Origin: an uncultured Eubacterium sp. | GTDB taxonomy: Bacteria; Bacillota; Clostridia; Peptostreptococcales; Anaerovoracaceae | Assembly (NCBI GenBank): GCA_937900695.1 | Contig: CALCFD010000028.1 | Coordinates: 62,001-126,000, forward strand | Length of the DNA: 64,000 bases | Direction of reading: 5' to 3' | Shown here: piece after piece, positions 27,181 through 37,202 of the stretch | Layout: each line of letters opens with the position of its first letter | Position numbering within the stretch: position 1 is the stretch's first letter | Made by a program: the position numbers and the translations under genes | Notes under the pieces: model-generated | Told to the model about the DNA's origin: nothing | What the model saw: only the letters and a program-made list of their open reading frames with translations | Databases searched by the model: none

Positions 27181-28113
27181 TTAATCTTCAAGTTTATTAA
27201 CTTTTTTAGCACAGTGGCCACATACTTCTTGAAAAATCTTTCGACCAGCATAAGTTGATGCAAGGGATGGATCTAAATCAGGAGCAATTTCCACGATATC
27301 CATGCCAATAATATTTAAGTTTTTAAATAACTCATCTAAAATATTTAAAAGTTGACGTCCATAAAGGCCTGCAAACTGTGGTGATGCAGTGCCAGCAGCA
27401 TACGCAGGGTCAAGACAATCAATATCCAAAGTTATATAAATTTTATCGTATTTTTTTAATTGTTTTGTAGCTATACTACCGATACGATCACTTTCAATTC
27501 GGTGGCATAAAACAGAATTTAATACATTTAGTTCATGAGTTTTTTTAAAATCGTATTCTTCGCGGTCAATAGTACGTGCTCCTATAAATGTTATATTTTC
27601 AACACCACTTATATTTTTTAATTCTAAAGCTCGGCGAGCAACAGATGTGTTAGAAAATTTATCACCTCGCACTGTATCGTGTAAATCAAAATGGGCATCA
27701 ATATATACAATGCCAAATTCTTCATCAAGAGCATCATCTATTCCTTTCAATACAGGAATGGTTGTACTGTGATCTCCACCTACCATGACGAAAAATTTGT
27801 TTTTAGAAACAAGATTATTTACAAACTTTTCTATGCCATCGAAATACTCTTTAAGACCACCAGCAGGAATAAAATCACCAGCATCAACGATATTAAGTGA
27901 GTCGAAACATTGGAAGTGTTCATTAAATGGAGATGAAATTTTGCTGTATTCTCTTAAAATTTCAGGAGCTCTTCTAGAGCCATACCTATTAGTTATATCT
28001 ACGTTATATGGTATGCCAAATACTACAAGATCAGCATCTATTATATCCATTGTAGGTCTGTTTAATCCGCACCATATGGCATCATCTTTTGATAAATTGG
28101 TTTTCTTTAACAT
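27181..28113 (-). CDS. speB: Agmatinase / arginase-family ureohydrolase
   Basis: A 310-residue ureohydrolase. The manganese ligands of the family are complete: GGDHST, DAHFDLHD and DIDCLDPAYAAGT. These enzymes split a guanidino compound (agmatine, arginine, guanidinobutyrate or formiminoglutamate) into urea or formamide and an amine. The spacing fits agmatinase best, but substrate choice cannot be settled. No neighbouring polyamine gene supports the speB name. GGAGAAGGG precedes the ATG. Confidence 0.8.
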   Translation of the reverse strand: MLKKTNLSKDDAIWCGLNRPTMDIIDADLVVFGIPYNVDITNRYGSRRAPEILREYSKISSPFNEHFQCFDSLNIVDAGDFIPAGGLKEYFDGIEKFVNNLVSKNKFFVMVGGDHSTTIPVLKGIDDALDEEFGIVYIDAHFDLHDTVRGDKFSNTSVARRALELKNISGVENITFIGARTIDREEYDFKKTHELNVLNSVLCHRIESDRIGSIATKQLKKYDKIYITLDIDCLDPAYAAGTASPQFAGLYGRQLLNILDELFKNLNIIGMDIVEIAPDLDPSLASTYAGRKIFQEVCGHCAKKVNKLED

Positions 28114-28246
28114 GATACTTCACCCTTCTCCAAACCATTAGCATATATTAATAGTTTAGCAAAAGTTATGACAATTTCAAGTTTAATAAGCAATGTTTTT
28201 GTGGTAAAATATATGAGCGATAATAGATAGAAAGAAGGTAGCATAT

Positions 28247-29065
28247 ATGTTATTTGATTCTCATACACATATAAATAGTGATGGATATACAACAGAAGAA
28301 CGCGATCAGCTTATAAAAGATATAGAAAAATCAGATGTCGAATATGTTATGGATATAGGTTGTGATCTTCCTACATCAAAGATGGCAGTTGATCATGCAA
28401 GTAAATATGATTGGTGCTATGCAGCAGTAGGAGTTCATCCTCACGATGCTAAAACTATGGATGACATGACATTGTTTATGATTAAGAGTTTAGCTAAAAA
28501 AGATAAGGTCAAGGCTATAGGGGAAATAGGTTTAGATTATCATTATGATTATTCTCCTAGAGAAATACAAAGAGAATGGTTTCGTAAACAGATACAGCTT
28601 GCAAATGAACTTAAGCTTCCTATAGTGATTCATAGTAGAGAAGCAGATCAAGAAACTATGGATATCTTAAAAGAAGAACAGGCTTTTTCAGAAAGAAGAA
28701 AAAGCTGGTTTCCTAAAAAGCAAGATGGTACTGCAGATGCTAGAGTCTTACTTCATTGTTATAGCGGCAGTGCAGAATTAGCAGAACAGTATATAAAGCT
28801 TGGTGCTACTATTTCGATAGCAGGACCAGTTACATATAAAAACAATAAAAAAACTCAAAGAGTGGTAGAAACAGTATCTATAGACAATTTACTTGTTGAA
28901 ACTGATGCACCATACCTAACACCAGAACCTCATAGAGGTAAGCAAAATAAAGCTCCTTATGTTGAACATACAGTAAGGAGAATTGCACTTATCAAGGATA
29001 TGGAGTATGAAGAAGTTGCTAGGATTACTTGTGAAAATGCTAAAAGATTTTTTGATATTTATTAG
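28247..29065 (+). CDS. tatD: TatD-family metal-dependent DNase
   Basis: A 272-residue TIM-barrel hydrolase. It shows the N-terminal HTH metal pair (DSHTHIN), EIGLDYHY, IVIHSREA, LHCYSG and the C-terminal ETDAPYLTPEP. TatD enzymes are Mg-dependent 3'-5' exonucleases or deoxyribonucleases. AGAAGG precedes the ATG, and an extended -10 (TGGTAAAAT) about 40 bases upstream may be its promoter. tilS follows 20 bases later. Confidence 0.93.
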   Translation: MLFDSHTHINSDGYTTEERDQLIKDIEKSDVEYVMDIGCDLPTSKMAVDHASKYDWCYAAVGVHPHDAKTMDDMTLFMIKSLAKKDKVKAIGEIGLDYHYDYSPREIQREWFRKQIQLANELKLPIVIHSREADQETMDILKEEQAFSERRKSWFPKKQDGTADARVLLHCYSGSAELAEQYIKLGATISIAGPVTYKNNKKTQRVVETVSIDNLLVETDAPYLTPEPHRGKQNKAPYVEHTVRRIALIKDMEYEEVARITCENAKRFFDIY

Positions 29066-29085
29066 TTAGTAAGGGAAATATATTT

Positions 29086-30495
29086 ATGATTAAAGATATA
29101 GTTAAAGCTACAATAAAAAAACATCAGCTGATAGAACCTGGTGATGTGATAATCTTAGGATTGTCAGGTGGTCCTGACTCTGTTTGTCTGTTTGATATAT
29201 TACTTGATTTATCGACGGAAATGGATTTTAAACTTCATGGGGCTCATGTAAATCATCAGTTTAGACCTGGCGCAGCAGAGGAAGATCAACTATATGTTGA
29301 AAATCTTTGTGAGGCCAATGGTGTATGTTGTTGGTCTACTATAGTAGATTGTAATGCTTTGGCCAATGAATTAGGAATAGGAAGTGAAGAAGCTGGTCGC
29401 AAAGCGAGATACGATTTTTTCTTTGAAATAACGCAATCACTTTTGTTTGAAGGAGTAGAAGCTTCAAAGATAAAAATTGCTATAGCCCAAAATCTAAATG
29501 ATCAAGTTGAGACGGTTTTATTTAGATTTTTAAGAGGAGTAGGGACAGATGGTCTTGCAGGTATAGATTACAAGAGAGTTAATGAAAATGGGAATATAGT
29601 TATAAGACCGCTTCTTGATGTAGCTAAAAAAGATATTTTAGAGTATTGTAAAATAAATAAAATAGAGCCTTGTATAGATCATACAAATAATCAACCTATC
29701 TATGCGAGAAATAAAATTAGATTAAACTTAATACCTGAGCTTGAAGAAAAATACAACAGTAATTTGGTGGAAGCTATAAGTAGATTAAGTGCTATTGCTA
29801 AAGAAGATAGAGATTTTATATGGAGTGAAGTTTATAAAAACTATGATAAAGCGCTTGTAAGAAAAGAAGATCATGAGGTTTGGTTTAATCAAGAAGTTTT
29901 ACAAAACTACCATTCCTCTATAAGACATAGAATACTTTTTAAAGCATTTGCAAGTGTGGGATTACCAAAGGATATATATAGTTCACATTTGGAACAGGCA
30001 GATGAACTAATTATGCATGGTATAACACCTCAACAAGTTGATTTTCCAAAAGGTTATGTTATAAGAGTTTCATATGGAAATATAGTTTGCGGATTAAAAC
30101 CAAATATTAATGATGGTATGAAACCGCCGAAGATTATAATAAATGTGCTAGATAAAGAGCAATACCAAAAACGTCAAGGCGTTGCAGCTTTTGATTTGGA
30201 TCTGATGGAAGAAGAATATGGCAGAAGTAATCTTCAAAAGATAATAGATATTAGAAGTAGACAACCTGGAGATTACATCAGACTAAAAGGTGTAGTAGGT
30301 AGGAAAAAAATTCAAGATTTGATGGTGGATATGAAGATTCCGAGTGTAGATAGAGACAAAGTATTTATGGTGGGAATAGGTCATGAAATACTATGGATAC
30401 CAGATGGTAAATATAAAGGTAGATACAGTGGTAATTATCAAGTTACAGAAGATAGCAAAAGAGTCATAACTGTTGAATTAAGTAGTCTTCTATGA
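29086..30495 (+). CDS. tilS: tRNA(Ile)-lysidine synthase
   Basis: A 469-residue enzyme that ligates lysine to C34 of the CAU-anticodon isoleucine tRNA, so that it reads AUA. The PP-loop SGGPDS lies near residue 28, followed by HVNHQFR, the ALNDQ-like block AQNLNDQVET, and substrate-binding and C-terminal TilS domains. The order tatD-tilS-ftsH matches other Firmicutes, but hpt, which usually stands between tilS and ftsH, is absent. Confidence 0.95.
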   Translation: MIKDIVKATIKKHQLIEPGDVIILGLSGGPDSVCLFDILLDLSTEMDFKLHGAHVNHQFRPGAAEEDQLYVENLCEANGVCCWSTIVDCNALANELGIGSEEAGRKARYDFFFEITQSLLFEGVEASKIKIAIAQNLNDQVETVLFRFLRGVGTDGLAGIDYKRVNENGNIVIRPLLDVAKKDILEYCKINKIEPCIDHTNNQPIYARNKIRLNLIPELEEKYNSNLVEAISRLSAIAKEDRDFIWSEVYKNYDKALVRKEDHEVWFNQEVLQNYHSSIRHRILFKAFASVGLPKDIYSSHLEQADELIMHGITPQQVDFPKGYVIRVSYGNIVCGLKPNINDGMKPPKIIINVLDKEQYQKRQGVAAFDLDLMEEEYGRSNLQKIIDIRSRQPGDYIRLKGVVGRKKIQDLMVDMKIPSVDRDKVFMVGIGHEILWIPDGKYKGRYSGNYQVTEDSKRVITVELSSLL

Positions 30496-30564
30496 TAAAA
30501 TATCCATTTAAAGGACTATATTTTTTTTAGTAAATAAAAATAATAATGAGGAGAAGAATAAGAA

Positions 30565-32583
30565 TTGAAGAACGTATTTAAAAGCTTTGGAATATATTTT
30601 ATGATTCTAGCGTTAATCTTAGGTATGGCGCTGTTTTATGATAAGAGTCCAAAGGAAGAGATTAAAAATGTTAGTTATTCAAAGTTTGTAAATTATATAG
30701 CTGATGAAGATATGAAGGAAATTCAGTTCAAAGAGCTAGAGATGACAGGATTATTAAAAAATGGTAAAAAGGTTCATACATACGCACACAGCTCTCTTGA
30801 TGTTGATAGACTTCATTCACAGTATTTAGACAAGCAGAGTGATAAAAACATCATTACAATTAAAAATTCTAAGCCAGAAGAAGAGTCATGGTTAGTATCG
30901 TTGATACCAACACTTATTATGATAGGTGTTTTAGTATTCTTCTGGGTAATGATCATGAGGCAGCAAGGTGGCGGTGGCAAGGCTATGTCTTTTGGTAAGA
31001 GTAAAGCTAAGATGCAAGATCCAAGTGCTAGAAAATTATCATTTAAAGATGTTGCTGGTTTAGATGAAGAAAAAGAAGAATTACAGGAAGTTGTGGACTT
31101 CCTAAAGCATCCTAGAAAATACCATAACTTAGGAGCTAGAATTCCTAAGGGAATTTTACTTGTAGGTCCTCCGGGAACAGGTAAAACTTACATTTCAAAA
31201 GCTACAGCAGGAGAAGCGGGAGTACCATTTTTCAGTTTATCAGGCTCAGAATTTGTAGAAATGTTTGTTGGTGTAGGTGCATCTAGAGTTAGGGATTTAT
31301 TTGAACAGGCTAAGAAAAATGCCCCATGTATCATCTTCATTGATGAAATCGATGCTGTAGGTCGTAAGAGAGGCGCAGGCATGGGCGGTGGCCATGATGA
31401 AAGAGAGCAGACTCTTAATCAGTTACTAGTTGAAATGGATGGATTTACAGAAAATCTAGGTATTATCATTTTGGCTGCTACAAATAGACCTGACATCTTA
31501 GATCCGGCGTTACTAAGACCTGGTAGATTTGATAGACAGATCGTAATAGGTGTTCCAGATATTAAGGGTAGAGAAGAAATCTTTAAGGTTCACAGTAAAA
31601 ATAAACCTTTAGATGAAGAGGTAAATCCTGAAATTTTAGCTAGAAGAACTCCTGGATTTACACCGGCAGATATCGAAAATATGTTAAATGAAGCAGCTCT
31701 TTTAACCGCTAGAAGAAATGGTCAAAAAATACGAATGGATGAAATTGAAGAAGCAATAACTAAGGTTATCGCAGGTCCTGAAAAGAAGAGCAGAGTAATC
31801 AGTGAAAAAGAAAGACGCTTGACTGCCATTCATGAGGCTGGACATGCGGTTGTTGCACATTCATTACCAGGTACTGATCCGGTACATCAAATTACAATTG
31901 TTCCTAGAGGTAGAGCTGGTGGATTTACTATGATTTTACCTAAGGAAGATAGATACTATAATACTAAGGGAGATATGGAAGAACAGATTGTACACCTACT
32001 TGGCGGTAGGGTTGCTGAAATGTTAGTTCTTTCTGATATTTCAACTGGAGCAAGCAATGATATTGAGCGTGCTACAGATATAGCAAGAGAGATGGTAACT
32101 AAATATGGATTTAGTGAAAAACTTGGTCCTATTAACTATAGCTCTTCTGATGAGGTATTCCTTGGTAGAGATTTTGGAGCTAAACAGGCTTATTCAGAGG
32201 AAACTGCTAACGAAATTGATGAAGAGGTTAAGAGAATAGTTCACGAAGGTTATGAAAAGGCTCAAGAAATTTTAAATGAACATATGGATAAGTTACTTGC
32301 TGTTGCAGACGGACTTATGGAACTTGAAACTCTTGATGGTGAACAGTTTGAAAAACTATATAGTGGGGAATGCACTGTTGAGCAGCTTGTTGAAGAATTC
32401 AGAGCAAAAACTGCTAAGCTTGACGAAGAAAACAAAAAAGAAGCTGAGCAGGCAGATGCTATTATAGAACAGGAAAAGAAGATTTTAGAAGCGGATTTGG
32501 CTAGATATGACGAAGATTATATGGCTGATGATGACGAAATTGAGGAAGAAAAAAATAGGGTAGACAATGAGGATAACGATTAA
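30565..32583 (+). CDS. ftsH: ATP-dependent zinc metalloprotease FtsH
   Basis: A 672-residue membrane AAA+ protease. Two membrane segments (about 7-26 and 112-134) flank the external domain. Walker A GPPGTGKT is near residue 201, Walker B is IIFIDEIDA, and the zinc site HEAGH is 423-427. The C-terminus is acidic and coiled. The TTG start gives the usual N-terminus (KNVFKSFGIYF) and GAGGAG lies about 12 bases upstream. The Walker A tail reads YISKA rather than the common LLAKA. The 3' end overlaps the next gene by 17 bases. Confidence 0.96.
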   Translation: MKNVFKSFGIYFMILALILGMALFYDKSPKEEIKNVSYSKFVNYIADEDMKEIQFKELEMTGLLKNGKKVHTYAHSSLDVDRLHSQYLDKQSDKNIITIKNSKPEEESWLVSLIPTLIMIGVLVFFWVMIMRQQGGGGKAMSFGKSKAKMQDPSARKLSFKDVAGLDEEKEELQEVVDFLKHPRKYHNLGARIPKGILLVGPPGTGKTYISKATAGEAGVPFFSLSGSEFVEMFVGVGASRVRDLFEQAKKNAPCIIFIDEIDAVGRKRGAGMGGGHDEREQTLNQLLVEMDGFTENLGIIILAATNRPDILDPALLRPGRFDRQIVIGVPDIKGREEIFKVHSKNKPLDEEVNPEILARRTPGFTPADIENMLNEAALLTARRNGQKIRMDEIEEAITKVIAGPEKKSRVISEKERRLTAIHEAGHAVVAHSLPGTDPVHQITIVPRGRAGGFTMILPKEDRYYNTKGDMEEQIVHLLGGRVAEMLVLSDISTGASNDIERATDIAREMVTKYGFSEKLGPINYSSSDEVFLGRDFGAKQAYSEETANEIDEEVKRIVHEGYEKAQEILNEHMDKLLAVADGLMELETLDGEQFEKLYSGECTVEQLVEEFRAKTAKLDEENKKEAEQADAIIEQEKKILEADLARYDEDYMADDDEIEEEKNRVDNEDND

Positions 32584-34120
32584 AGATTGTCTTGCATTGC
32601 CGGCATTTGAAAATGCACAAGTGCTGTCTTGCGAGGACAGAGTAGTAAAATCAATTAAAAATATTTCAGTTTTGGAAGCTAATAGACTTGAAGATTTAAA
32701 CGAGTATTACGATGAAAAAAATCAGATGATTGTTACTGGTTTTTATGGTATTCGTGATGATGTTGATGCACAATGCAAGATAGTTGAGTTTTTAGCTAAA
32801 CATGGTATGGTATCACTAGTATTACACAGAGTTGGTGAAATTATGCCATCTATTGATAACCAATTAATAGAATGTTGTAGCAAGTATGGAGTTGTTTTAA
32901 TCAAACTAAATACTAATGCTAAGTTGGTTATGTCAGAAATTATAGAAGAGGTTTCACATACTTTATTTTATGGTGGAGTAGATGAAAGCTATGATAATAG
33001 CCTTATAACAAATACGATTATGCATCTACTTGATTTTGAAAAGTACAGTGACTTTGAAAGCGCTGTAAAGGCGGCTGCTGTAAAAAATAATTTCCAGATG
33101 ATAATTTTAAGCACAGATTTTAATCCTGTTTTAACTGTTGAAAATCAGTTTAAGACGACTATTGAGAGAGCTATTCGTTTGGGAAGAGAAAACTCTATCG
33201 AAAAGAGATCTAAAGTTTATACATTAATTGATGTTGATGGAGTTTTAACATATTGGGGACCTATTACTATTCAAGACAGCAATTACTATATGTTTATCGT
33301 TGACAATAATGATTCTTATTCTAAGGATGAGATTGTAAAGTTAGCTGATATTATACAAATGGCTATAGGCATGTGGAAGTATACTCCAGCTAGAGATCAG
33401 AAAGCAGAATTTGTAAAGGCTTTAAAAAGAGGCAACATAAGCATGGCTTATGCAATTAAGGAAGAAACTGAAATTGTTGAAGAGCATATCATGAGTGTAT
33501 TTACAGGTACAGGTTTTGCTAATAGCGATACACAGTCAATTATTGATGAGTATTGTCTAAAAAATAATTTAAGTAATCTTCAAATCCACGAAGAAGATTA
33601 TACCTTTGGAATAATTATTGGTGATAGCACTAGAGCAATTTGTGCTAAGTTGTTTGAAAAGGCAAAGTCTAGGAATGCCAGACTGTTTCATGTCACAGGT
33701 GTTGACGGTATAGAAGGTGCATGTGATGCCTTCAAGCTGATTAATGAAACTTGGAATCAAGCACAGCAGGTTTTTCCTTTTAAACGAGCATTTTCAAAGT
33801 ATGATTTATTATTGATAAGTAATTGTAATAGTATTCAGCTTCGAGGTGGTTTTATCAAGAGAAATTATATGAAACTTCTTGAACCATTTGAAGCAGATGT
33901 CAGCAACAAGGGCAGACAGCTACTTGACACACTTGAAACCTTTGTTTTAGATGCAGGTATGAATGGAGCTAAAACAGCTGACATTATGGATGTTCACACA
34001 AATACTGTTCAGTACAGACTAAAAAAAATCAGTGAACTATTAGGAGCAGAAATAACAGCTAATAGAGTTATTCCTGGCTTAACTATAGCACTGGCACTAA
34101 AAAGACTAGAAAGAGCTTAA
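32567..34120 (+). CDS. PucR-family transcriptional regulator
   Basis: A 517-residue regulator with an N-terminal PucR purine-catabolism-type domain (about 1-125), a GGDEF-like CdaR middle region and a C-terminal helix-turn-helix (about 460-510, MDVHTNTVQYRLKKISELLG). The gene lies inside the last codons of ftsH in another frame, so it is translationally coupled. It stands just upstream of coaX, 20 bases away, but no ligand or target can be read from the sequence. PucR relatives activate purine or amino-acid use genes. Confidence 0.88.
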   Translation: MRITIKDCLALPAFENAQVLSCEDRVVKSIKNISVLEANRLEDLNEYYDEKNQMIVTGFYGIRDDVDAQCKIVEFLAKHGMVSLVLHRVGEIMPSIDNQLIECCSKYGVVLIKLNTNAKLVMSEIIEEVSHTLFYGGVDESYDNSLITNTIMHLLDFEKYSDFESAVKAAAVKNNFQMIILSTDFNPVLTVENQFKTTIERAIRLGRENSIEKRSKVYTLIDVDGVLTYWGPITIQDSNYYMFIVDNNDSYSKDEIVKLADIIQMAIGMWKYTPARDQKAEFVKALKRGNISMAYAIKEETEIVEEHIMSVFTGTGFANSDTQSIIDEYCLKNNLSNLQIHEEDYTFGIIIGDSTRAICAKLFEKAKSRNARLFHVTGVDGIEGACDAFKLINETWNQAQQVFPFKRAFSKYDLLLISNCNSIQLRGGFIKRNYMKLLEPFEADVSNKGRQLLDTLETFVLDAGMNGAKTADIMDVHTNTVQYRLKKISELLGAEITANRVIPGLTIALALKRLERA

Positions 34121-34140
34121 ATCTGAAAGGAGAAACGATT

Positions 34141-34947
34141 ATGCTACTTGCTTTTGATGTTGGAAACACAAACATCGTATTAGGAGTATTTAAGGATGGT
34201 AAATTGATAGAAAACTGGAGAATGGAAACCGATGCCAATAAAAGTGCTGATGAGTACGGCATGGTTATCAATCAGTTATTTAGATACGCTGGACTAAAAA
34301 CCTCAGATGTTAAGGATGTAATTATTGCCACTGTAGTGCCTTCTGTTTTATATACACTTCAGCATTTATCTATGAAGTATTTTCATAGGAAAGCTATTGT
34401 AATAGAGTCAGGCGTTAAGACAGGTTTATTAATTAAATATGATAATCCTAAGCAGGTTGGTTCAGATCGTATTGTTAATGCGGTAGCTGCTTACGCTAAA
34501 TATGGAGGTCCACTAATTTTAATTGATTTTGGAACTGCAACTACATTTTGTGCTGTTACAGAAAATGCAGAATACTTAGGAGGAGCTATTGCCCCAGGTT
34601 TAAAAATTGCGAGTGAAGCTTTATTTAGCATGACTTCAAAACTACCTAAGGTAGAGTTAGAAACACCTGATACAGTAATCTGCAAAAATACTATTCAATC
34701 AATGCAATCAGGTTTAATCTATGGGCATATGGGAATGGTAGATTTTATCGTTCGTCATATGAAGGAAGAACTTTCAGAAATGGGTTCGCCAAAGGAAAAG
34801 ATTAAGGTTATTGCTACTGGTGGTCTTGCTAATTTAATTGACGAAGGTGTAGAGTGTATAGATGTAGTAGATAAGATGCTTACTTTAGAAGGTCTTGAAA
34901 TTATTTACGAGAAGAATCGTAAAGATAAGAAGCATAAAAATAGATAA
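34141..34947 (+). CDS. coaX: Type III pantothenate kinase
   Basis: A 268-residue ASKHA-fold kinase for the first step of coenzyme A synthesis. It shows the phosphate-1 motif AFDVGNTNIVLG, DRIVNAVAAYAKYGGP, the DFGTATTF block and GGAIAPGLKIASEAL. Type III enzymes are not feedback-inhibited by CoA and need a monovalent cation. AAAGGAG precedes the ATG. Confidence 0.95.
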   Translation: MLLAFDVGNTNIVLGVFKDGKLIENWRMETDANKSADEYGMVINQLFRYAGLKTSDVKDVIIATVVPSVLYTLQHLSMKYFHRKAIVIESGVKTGLLIKYDNPKQVGSDRIVNAVAAYAKYGGPLILIDFGTATTFCAVTENAEYLGGAIAPGLKIASEALFSMTSKLPKVELETPDTVICKNTIQSMQSGLIYGHMGMVDFIVRHMKEELSEMGSPKEKIKVIATGGLANLIDEGVECIDVVDKMLTLEGLEIIYEKNRKDKKHKNR

Positions 34948-34950
34948 TAT

Positions 34951-34983
34951 AAAATAAGCACGATATTTTTCGTGCTTATTTTT
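34951..34983 (+). terminator. Terminator after coaX
   Basis: AAAATAAGCACG and CGTGCTTATTTT form a 12-bp stem with a following T. The dusB ribosome site begins two bases later, so it may act as a partial terminator inside the operon. Confidence 0.85.
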
Positions 34984-34999
34984 GAAAGGAAGAGAAATA

Positions 35000-35977
35000 T
35001 TGAGGAGAGGAAATTTAGAGATAAATGGCGTTAAGCTAGAAAATCCTTTTTTGGCAGCGCCTCTTGCGGGTATTACAGATGCACCTACAAGAAGAATTAA
35101 TAGAATTATGGGAGCTGCTATGGGTTACTCTGAAATGGTAAGTGGCAAGGGACTTATGTATAATAACAAAAACACAGAGAATCTTCTCAAGGTGTATGAA
35201 GAAGAGAAACCAGTTGCTTATCAGATTTTTGGTAGTGAACCAGAAGTCATGGCATATACAGCAAAGCAGTTAAATGGCAGGGAAAATGCCTTATTAGATA
35301 TCAATATGGGCTGTCCAGTTCCCAAGGTCGTTAAAAATGGTGAAGGATCTGCAATGCTTAAAAAACCATCGCTTATTTACGATGTGGTTTCTGCAACTGT
35401 TGAGAATGCTGATAAACCAGTAACTGTTAAAATACGTATTGGTTGGGATGATGATAGCATAAACTGTGTAGAGGTAGCAAAAATCATAGAAAAAGCTGGA
35501 GCATCAGCAGTAGCCATTCATGGTCGAACACGTATGCAGTATTACTCTGGCAAAGCTAACTGGGATGCTATCAAAGAAGTTAAGGAAAATGTAAGTATAT
35601 CGGTAATAGGCAATGGAGATATATTTACTGCAGAAGATGCTATGTCTATGATGGAATATACCGGATGTGATTTAGTAATGATTGGTAGAGGTATGTTAGG
35701 AAATCCATGGATATTTCGAGACTGTAAAGCTTTATGGGAAGGTAAATCTGTTCCACCACGTCCTGCGATTGATGAAATTGTAAATATGATGATAAGACAC
35801 TTTAATGACATAAAAGCATTAAAAGGAGAACGTACAGCTGTAAATGAGATGCGTAAGCATGTTGGTTGGTATACAAAAGGTATGCCAAGTAGCGCAGCTT
35901 TTAGACGTAGTATAAATGAAGTTAATGATAGTGAAACTTTAATAGAGCGATTTGAATTGCTCAGAAATCGAGGTTAA
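35000..35977 (+). CDS. dusB: tRNA-dihydrouridine synthase
   Basis: A 325-residue FMN enzyme that reduces uridines in the tRNA D-loop. Family blocks are APLAGITD, EMVSGKGL, DINMGCPVPKV with the catalytic Cys, VKIRIGWDD, AVAIHGRTRMQYY and GRGMLGNPW. The TTG at 35000 is chosen because AAAGGAAGAG ends five bases before it. A TTG at 34982 would lie inside the terminator arm. It is followed two bases later by a Nudix gene. Confidence 0.92.
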   Translation: MRRGNLEINGVKLENPFLAAPLAGITDAPTRRINRIMGAAMGYSEMVSGKGLMYNNKNTENLLKVYEEEKPVAYQIFGSEPEVMAYTAKQLNGRENALLDINMGCPVPKVVKNGEGSAMLKKPSLIYDVVSATVENADKPVTVKIRIGWDDDSINCVEVAKIIEKAGASAVAIHGRTRMQYYSGKANWDAIKEVKENVSISVIGNGDIFTAEDAMSMMEYTGCDLVMIGRGMLGNPWIFRDCKALWEGKSVPPRPAIDEIVNMMIRHFNDIKALKGERTAVNEMRKHVGWYTKGMPSSAAFRRSINEVNDSETLIERFELLRNRG

Positions 35978-35979
35978 AA

Positions 35980-36462
35980 ATGAGCATTAGAAGCACTTGT
36001 AAGGCTATAGTATTAAATGAGGGAAAGATTTTACTAAATAAGTGTCATGATCAACACAATGGAGAATACTATTCGCTACCAGGAGGAGGACAAGAAACTT
36101 TAGAGTATTTACATGAGGCAATTATAAGAGAAGTTTTAGAGGAAACTGGATATACAGTTATTCCTGAAATGTTTGTTGGAATAGGTGAAGAAATATGTAC
36201 AGATGAGGAAATAGTAACTCAATGGCCAGGGTATATTCACAAGATGTATCATATTTATCGCTGCCGTTTAGATAATGAAGCGGAGTGGGTTGATCCATGC
36301 GAAGTAGATGATATGCAAGATGAATGTATATGGATTGATATTGATAATCTTGAGTCAATAAAGCTATTACCTGTAATGGTACATAAAAATATAAAGGAAC
36401 TTATTTATGGTGATCATGCAATTTTTTTAGATTCGGTTCATGTAGATCATCATCATGGTTAA
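35980..36462 (+). CDS. Nudix hydrolase
   Basis: A 160-residue protein with a complete Nudix box (GGQETLE then REVLEETG, about residues 37-58), which cleaves nucleoside diphosphates linked to another moiety. The substrate is unknown. The C-terminus is unusually His-rich (VHVDHHHG). It starts two bases after dusB with GAGG as ribosome site, so it is translationally coupled. Confidence 0.9.
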   Translation: MSIRSTCKAIVLNEGKILLNKCHDQHNGEYYSLPGGGQETLEYLHEAIIREVLEETGYTVIPEMFVGIGEEICTDEEIVTQWPGYIHKMYHIYRCRLDNEAEWVDPCEVDDMQDECIWIDIDNLESIKLLPVMVHKNIKELIYGDHAIFLDSVHVDHHHG

Positions 36463-36477
36463 ATATATTATTGTAAT

Positions 36478-36508
36478 AAAAAACGGGCTGCATAGCAGTC
36501 CGTTTTTT
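36478..36508. terminator. Bidirectional terminator between the Nudix and rubrerythrin genes
   Basis: AAAAAACGG-GCTGC pairs with GCAG-TCCGTTTTTT around a short loop. A and T runs on both sides serve the convergent genes. Confidence 0.88.
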
Positions 36509-36534
36509 GATTGATAAAATTAACAAATTGGATA

Positions 36535-37077
36535 TTAACCAAAGTATCTCTTTAATAGACCTTCGAAAGCTTTACCATGTCTAGCTTCATCTCTAGCCAT
36601 TTCATGAACTGTATCATGGATAGCATCTAGGTTAGCAGCCTTAGCTCTCTTAGCTAGGTCAAACTTACCAGCTGTAGCTCCGTTTTCAGCTTCAACTCTC
36701 ATTTCTAGGTTCTTCTTAGTGCTGTCAGTAACAACTTCACCTAGTAGTTCTGCGAATTTAGCAGCATGTTCAGCTTCTTCTAGAGCAGCCTTTTCCCAGT
36801 ATAGACCGATTTCAGGATATCCTTCTCTGTGAGCAACTCTTGACATAGCTAAGTACATACCAACTTCTGTACATTCTCCTTCGAAGTTAGCTCTTAGGTC
36901 AGCTAGAATATCTTCGCTTACTCCCTTAGCAACTCCTACAACATGTTCAGCAGCCCATTCTCTTTCGCCTTCAGCCTGAGCCTGGAACTTTTCTGGTCCA
37001 ACGTGGCACTGTGGGCACTCAGCTGGTGCAGTTTCTCCTTCATGTACATATCCGCATACTGTGCAAATCCATTTCAT
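36535..37077 (-). CDS. Reverse rubrerythrin (N-terminal rubredoxin domain)
   Basis: A 180-residue peroxide- and oxygen-defence protein of anaerobes. The rubredoxin domain comes first (CTVCGYV and CPQC, residues 1-35) and the ferritin-like diiron domain second (Glu/His clusters such as CTEVGMY, EEAEHA, DEARHG). This is the reversed order typical of clostridia, where it reduces H2O2 and O2 to water. AGGAGG precedes the ATG. The promoter is divergent from the nifU-like gene. A PerR site is expected, but none could be confirmed. Confidence 0.94.
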   Translation of the reverse strand: MKWICTVCGYVHEGETAPAECPQCHVGPEKFQAQAEGEREWAAEHVVGVAKGVSEDILADLRANFEGECTEVGMYLAMSRVAHREGYPEIGLYWEKAALEEAEHAAKFAELLGEVVTDSTKKNLEMRVEAENGATAGKFDLAKRAKAANLDAIHDTVHEMARDEARHGKAFEGLLKRYFG

Positions 37078-37141
37078 AATAATTACCTCCTAAATTTTTA
37101 TAAAACTTAAATAGTTTATTGTCTTAATTAATTACAAAAGT

Positions 37142-37147
37142 ATTATA
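37142..37147 (-). promoter_or_regulatory. Extended -10 of the rubrerythrin promoter
   Basis: On the minus strand TGGTATAAT is a consensus -10 with the TG extension. The -35 is weak (TTTAAA, 16 bases upstream). It lies 65 bases before the start codon. Confidence 0.6.
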
Positions 37148-37202
37148 CCATTTTTTAAATCACTTTAAACATAAAAAAGTATGTTTTTTTATTTTTTTGT
37201 GG

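Noticed and set aside
37100..37200. PerR box in the rubrerythrin/nifU-like promoter region
   Set aside because: The region is AT-rich, but no TTATAAT-N-ATTATAA-like dyad stands out.
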